Shown here: positions 5,268 through 8,029 of the stretch, in pieces
Layout of the letters: each line of letters opens with the position of its first letter
Numbering within the stretch: the first letter of the stretch is position 1
Source: an uncultured Collinsella sp.
GTDB taxonomy: Bacteria > Actinomycetota > Coriobacteriia > Coriobacteriales > Coriobacteriaceae
NCBI GenBank assembly: GCA_905204635.1
Contig: CAJLAN010000065.1
Coordinates: forward strand, 1 to 8,029
DNA: 8,029 nt
Reading direction: 5' to 3'
Translations under genes and position numbers: made by a program
Notes under the pieces: generated by a model
Database searches by the model: none
What the model was told of the DNA's origin: nothing
The model's input: the letters and a program-made list of their open reading frames with translations, nothing else

Positions 5268-6097
5268 GCAAGCACTCCTCTTCTGCGCTCACCATGCGCG
5301 ATGCGCTCTACGAGGCTCCCGGCCCCAAGATGCGCGCCAAGATTCGCATCGGCACCGCTATCTCGCTTGTTGCCGTCGCCGCGCTCGTCATCCTGGTACT
5401 GCAACGCTTTTATGTGACCGGTCAGCTTTCGGTCCACTATTGGTATTTCTTTACGCACCTCACCACCTGGAAGTTCCTGCTTGCCGGCTTTGAGGGCACC
5501 GTTAAAGTCGCACTCACCGCTGGCGCCATCGCGCTGGTGCTGGGCTTAGCCCTTATGCTCGGCCGCACCAGCGACATTAAGCCGCTGCAGCTGGTCTGCC
5601 GCGTGCTCACCGATTTCTTCCGCGGCGTGCCGAGCCTTCTGTTCATCTACTTCTTCTTTTTGGTGCTGCCCCAGTACAAGATCGCGCTGCCGTCGTTTTG
5701 GATGCTCACGCTTCCCGTCGCGCTCGCTGCAGCTGGCGTACTTGCCGAGATCTTCCGTGCCGGCGTCAACGCCGTGCCGCGCGGCCAGGTCGAGGCCGCC
5801 CAGGCACTCGGCCTCTCCAAAGCTAAAATCACCTTTAAAATCGTGTTGCCGCAGGCTATTCGGTTTATCATTCCGTCGTTGATTTCGCAGCTTGTAGTCG
5901 TAGTCAAAGACACCACCGTCGCCTACGTGGTGAGCTACCCCGACCTCATGCAAAACGCCCGCGTGCTCATTACCAACTACGACGCCCTCGTGTCGGTCTA
6001 CCTGGTTATCGCGGTCATCTACATCCTCATCAACGTCGCGATTAACAAGGCCGCTGTCTACGTTTCGCACAAGACCGGCGCGACCATCATCCGCTAA
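5264..6097 (+). CDS. Polar amino-acid ABC transporter permease (second of two, GluD-like)
   Basis: This 277-residue permease pairs with the one immediately upstream. A basic cytoplasmic N-terminus of about 28 residues precedes the first membrane segment (29-48). Further segments lie near 78-100, 121-137, 145-164, 197-214 and 242-262. The EAA loop is EAAQALGLSKAKITFKIVLP, starting at Glu177 and continuing through Gln197-Ala198. KDTTVAYVVSYPDLM at 215-229 is a typical motif after the loop in glutamate/glutamine-type permeases. Both permeases carry GQVEAA before the loop helix, as expected of paralogous partners. The start codon shares ATGA with the upstream stop, and AAGGTGAGG lies just before it. 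The longer N-terminus compared with the first permease is typical of GluD-like subunits. Confidence 0.93.
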   Translation: MSKHSSSALTMRDALYEAPGPKMRAKIRIGTAISLVAVAALVILVLQRFYVTGQLSVHYWYFFTHLTTWKFLLAGFEGTVKVALTAGAIALVLGLALMLGRTSDIKPLQLVCRVLTDFFRGVPSLLFIYFFFLVLPQYKIALPSFWMLTLPVALAAAGVLAEIFRAGVNAVPRGQVEAAQALGLSKAKITFKIVLPQAIRFIIPSLISQLVVVVKDTTVAYVVSYPDLMQNARVLITNYDALVSVYLVIAVIYILINVAINKAAVYVSHKTGATIIR

Positions 6098-6133
6098 CGC
6101 TTTACCATTTCGAGTCATAAGGAGCCGAGCACC

Positions 6134-6898
6134 ATGGCACAGAGCACCTCTTCCACCGGCAATCAGCCGCTGATCGAGCTCAGGCACGTCGATAAGCACT
6201 ACGGCGATCTGCACGTTCTCAACGACATCAATCTCTCGGTCGACCGCGGCGAGGTCGTCGTTGTGATCGGACCCTCGGGCTCGGGCAAGTCGACCATGTG
6301 CCGAACCATCAATCGCCTGGAAACCATCGACTCAGGCGAGATCCTCATCGAGGGCGAGCCCCTGCCACAGGAAGGCAAGGATCTTGCCCGTATGCGTGCC
6401 GAGCTGGGCATGGTGTTTCAGCAGTTCAACCTGTTTGCACATATGACCGTACTGCAGAACGTCATGCTGGGACCGGTCGATGTGCTGGGCGTCTCCAAGG
6501 ACGAGGCCCGCGAGCGCGCCATGGACCTGCTGGGCCGCGTGGGCGTTGCCGAGCAGGCCGATAAGGTGCCCGCACAGCTCTCGGGCGGCCAGCAGCAGCG
6601 CGTAGCCATCGCCCGCTCGCTTGCCATGCAACCCAAGGCCATGCTTTTTGACGAGCCCACGAGCGCCCTTGACCCCGAGATGATCAACGAGGTGCTCGAG
6701 GTCATGGTCCGTCTGGCCCAGCAGGGCATGACGATGATCGTCATTACGCACGAGATGAACTTTGCCCGCCGCGTAGCCGATCGCGTCGTCTTCATGGCCG
6801 ACGGCCAGATCGTAGAAACCGGCACGCCCGACGAGTTCTTCGACCACCCCCAGACCAAGCGCGCCCAGGACTTCCTCAACTCCATCAAGGGCCACTAA
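6134..6898 (+). CDS. Polar amino-acid ABC transporter ATP-binding protein (GluA/GlnQ-like)
   Basis: This 254-residue ATPase powers the importer. All nucleotide-binding elements are intact: Walker A GPSGSGKST (46-54), Q-loop MVFQQFNLF (93-101), signature LSGGQQQRVAIARSL (149-163), Walker B with AMLFDEPTSALD (169-180; Asp173, catalytic Glu174), and switch His206 in VITHEMNFA. Spacing between motifs and total length are those of the GlnQ/HisP family. AAGGAG at 6119-6124, nine bases before the ATG, supports the start. It follows the second permease by 36 bases with no terminator. The order binding protein, permease, permease, ATPase gives a complete four-part importer. As in this family, the ATPase should work as a homodimer on the cytoplasmic face. 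Confidence 0.96.
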   Translation: MAQSTSSTGNQPLIELRHVDKHYGDLHVLNDINLSVDRGEVVVVIGPSGSGKSTMCRTINRLETIDSGEILIEGEPLPQEGKDLARMRAELGMVFQQFNLFAHMTVLQNVMLGPVDVLGVSKDEARERAMDLLGRVGVAEQADKVPAQLSGGQQQRVAIARSLAMQPKAMLFDEPTSALDPEMINEVLEVMVRLAQQGMTMIVITHEMNFARRVADRVVFMADGQIVETGTPDEFFDHPQTKRAQDFLNSIKGH

Positions 6899-6985
6899 CC
6901 CAATTGCCACGCGGGCAAATTCATCACCAGCGTTTGTCCCGCGCCGCCCCTGTGCCATGTCCACCCGGATTCGAAAGCCGCACCC

Positions 6986-7795
6986 ATGATCGGAACCCGC
7001 ACCTCATCGTCCTACACCCCGCACGTCGACGTCGATCCCGCCGACCGCCCGCTTATCCTGGTAGCACCACGCTGGGAAGAAGCGAAGCCCTATTTGAGCG
7101 AGACACTCTCCCCCAACGAGGAAATCGCAAGTGTCTTTGTCGACGCCATTCTTGCCGCCGGCGGCCTGCCTTTGCAGATGTCCATTACCGAAAACGTCGA
7201 TGTCATTCGTCATTACGTGGAAATCGCCGACGGAATCGCTATTCCCGGCGGCCCGGACGTCAACCCCAAGCGCTGGGGCGACGAGCGTCCTTACGACCCC
7301 ACACTGTGCTGCGAGATTCGCGACCGTTTTGAGTTTAAGCTGGTTAACGAGGTGCTTCGCGCCAAGAAGCCGCTCTTTACCACCTGCCGCGGCACGCAGC
7401 TGCTCAACGTCGCCACCGGCGGCACCCTGTGCATGGACGTGCCGAGCCTGGGCGCTCGCGAGGGCCGCACGCAGTGGCGCCACACCCACGTGCTCAACGA
7501 CCCCGTGCATCCCGTCGAGGTCGTGCCGGGCTCGCTGCTCGACCGCGCAGTTGGCGGCGCCAAGCTTATCCAGACCAACTCCGCACACCACTGCTGCGTC
7601 GATCGTCTGGGTAAAAGTACGCGCTTGGTCGCCAAGGCAACCGATGGCGTTCCCGAGTGCATCGAAGTCGAAGGCCAGCCGTTCTGCTTGGGTGTGCAAT
7701 GGCATCCCGAGTACACCTGGCAGACGCTCGAGACCGACTTTAACCTGTGGAAGTCGTTTGTCGAGGCGGCGGCCAAGGTAAAGCAGGCCCGCTAG
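6986..7795 (+). CDS. Gamma-glutamyl-gamma-aminobutyrate hydrolase family protein (peptidase C26)
   Basis: This 269-residue cytoplasmic protein has the class I glutamine-amidotransferase fold of the PuuD/peptidase C26 family (PF07722). Key features are IPGGPDVNPKRWGDE (86-100), the nucleophile elbow TTCRGTQLLNVATGG (132-146) with Cys134, TNSAHHCCV (197-205), and GVQWHPEY (236-243) giving the His240 and Glu242 of the triad. Family members cleave the gamma-glutamyl amide bond, for example gamma-Glu-GABA in putrescine breakdown; no other putrescine genes lie here, so the substrate is open. The 20 residues before RPLILVAPRW look non-conserved. The ATG at 6986 has no clear Shine-Dalgarno, but I found no better in-frame start. 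It follows the ATPase by 87 bases, where only a weak stem (6904-6918) is seen, so it may be the last gene of the transporter operon. Confidence 0.92.
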   Translation: MIGTRTSSSYTPHVDVDPADRPLILVAPRWEEAKPYLSETLSPNEEIASVFVDAILAAGGLPLQMSITENVDVIRHYVEIADGIAIPGGPDVNPKRWGDERPYDPTLCCEIRDRFEFKLVNEVLRAKKPLFTTCRGTQLLNVATGGTLCMDVPSLGAREGRTQWRHTHVLNDPVHPVEVVPGSLLDRAVGGAKLIQTNSAHHCCVDRLGKSTRLVAKATDGVPECIEVEGQPFCLGVQWHPEYTWQTLETDFNLWKSFVEAAAKVKQAR

Positions 7796-7818
7796 CTCGC
7801 GAACCGCACAGCAGATAA

Positions 7819-7860
7819 GGGCGCTCCGCCGGCCACATGGTCCGACGGAGCGCCCTTTTG
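7819..7860 (+). terminator. Rho-independent terminator after the C26 hydrolase
   Basis: GGGCGCTCCG (7819-7828) pairs perfectly with CGGAGCGCCC (7846-7855). After a C/A mismatch, CGG/CCG continues the stem, which closes on a nine-base loop. TTTT follows at 7856-7859. The opposite strand has only a weak T-rich tail (CTTATCT), so the convergent minus-strand gene may be less efficiently stopped here. Confidence 0.88.
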
Positions 7861-7900
7861 CCTATACGCGGCCAGCATACAGTCCAAAGCTCGCAAGCTC

Positions 7901-8029
7901 TTATTCAGCCACCTCGCGCAGGGCCGACATCGTAGCCGCATATTGCCGCTGCAGCGCATGCATTCCCTCGCGAGCGCCGTCAACGGCATCGGCGCCGCGC
8001 AGCGCCTCGGTCACCACGACCGCCGGCTC
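7901..8029 (-). CDS. C-terminal fragment of a convergent gene, function not recognised
   Basis: From the right edge the minus strand is open in one frame for 42 residues to a TAA at 7903-7901. The fragment reads EPAVVVTEALRGADAVDG and continues as AREGMHALQRQYAATMSALR before ending EVAE. Composition and third-position GC match the neighbouring genes, and the last 25 residues look like an amphipathic, possibly coiled helix. A shorter minus-strand frame nearby (7792-7989) overlaps it and has less natural composition. Too little is present to name a family. It converges on the C26 gene, with about 105 bases between the stop codons. Confidence 0.6.
   Translation of the reverse strand, partial: EPAVVVTEALRGADAVDGAREGMHALQRQYAATMSALREVAE

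Noticed and set aside
6904..6918. Possible terminator between the ATPase and the hydrolase
   Set aside because: Only a five-base-pair stem (TTGCC/GGCAA) with no T-run; too weak to count.
5546..6964. Long minus-strand frames opposite the second permease and the ATPase (222 and 210 residues)
   Set aside because: Shadows of strongly conserved transporter genes, with composition typical of antisense translation.
7004..7705. 233-residue minus-strand frame opposite the C26 hydrolase
   Set aside because: The plus strand encodes an intact hydrolase with its full catalytic triad; the antisense frame has no motif.

Overview
The window looks like ordinary chromosomal DNA from a high-G+C Gram-positive bacterium. 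Strong GC bias at third codon positions, a glutamate-type ABC transporter with a lipobox substrate-binding protein, and the overall protein flavour fit the Coriobacteriia, with a Collinsella-like gut actinobacterium as the best guess. That assignment is inference from sequence style; no marker gene is present.

Layout. On the minus strand, positions 1-1087 carry a two-gene unit: an HD-domain phosphohydrolase-like protein, then three bases later a multi-pass membrane protein of the PF06541 type (putative ABC-transporter type IV) that runs off the left edge. A 228-base divergent gap follows, with two short palindromes. On the plus strand, 1316-3097 encodes a divergent 1-deoxy-D-xylulose-5-phosphate synthase (DXS) family enzyme closed by a strong terminator. 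The long intergenic stretch 3142-3473 holds an unusual symmetric set of four 18-base inverted repeats, a second hairpin repeat, and a clear sigma70-type promoter.

That promoter drives a polar amino-acid (probably glutamate-type) ABC importer: a Tat-like lipoprotein binding protein (3474-4469), an intergenic hairpin, two permeases overlapping by ATGA (4608-6097), and the ATPase (6134-6898). A class I glutamine-amidotransferase-fold gamma-glutamyl hydrolase (peptidase C26, 6986-7795) follows with no terminator between, so uptake of a glutamate-type solute and hydrolysis of gamma-glutamyl amides may be linked. A strong terminator ends this unit, and the 3' end of a convergent minus-strand gene fills the right edge.

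Two observations stand out. The DXS-like enzyme keeps the thiamine diphosphate and general catalytic residues but lacks both arginines that hold the substrate phosphate in characterised DXS, and it lacks about 30 residues of a region that is mobile in DXS. Separately, the four 18-base repeats at 3155-3289 are arranged with exact mirror spacing (19-25-19), and the nested inverted pairs are perfect matches while the direct pairs differ at three positions, as expected if base pairing is maintained. No CRISPR array, tRNA, rRNA, insertion sequence or defence system is visible.
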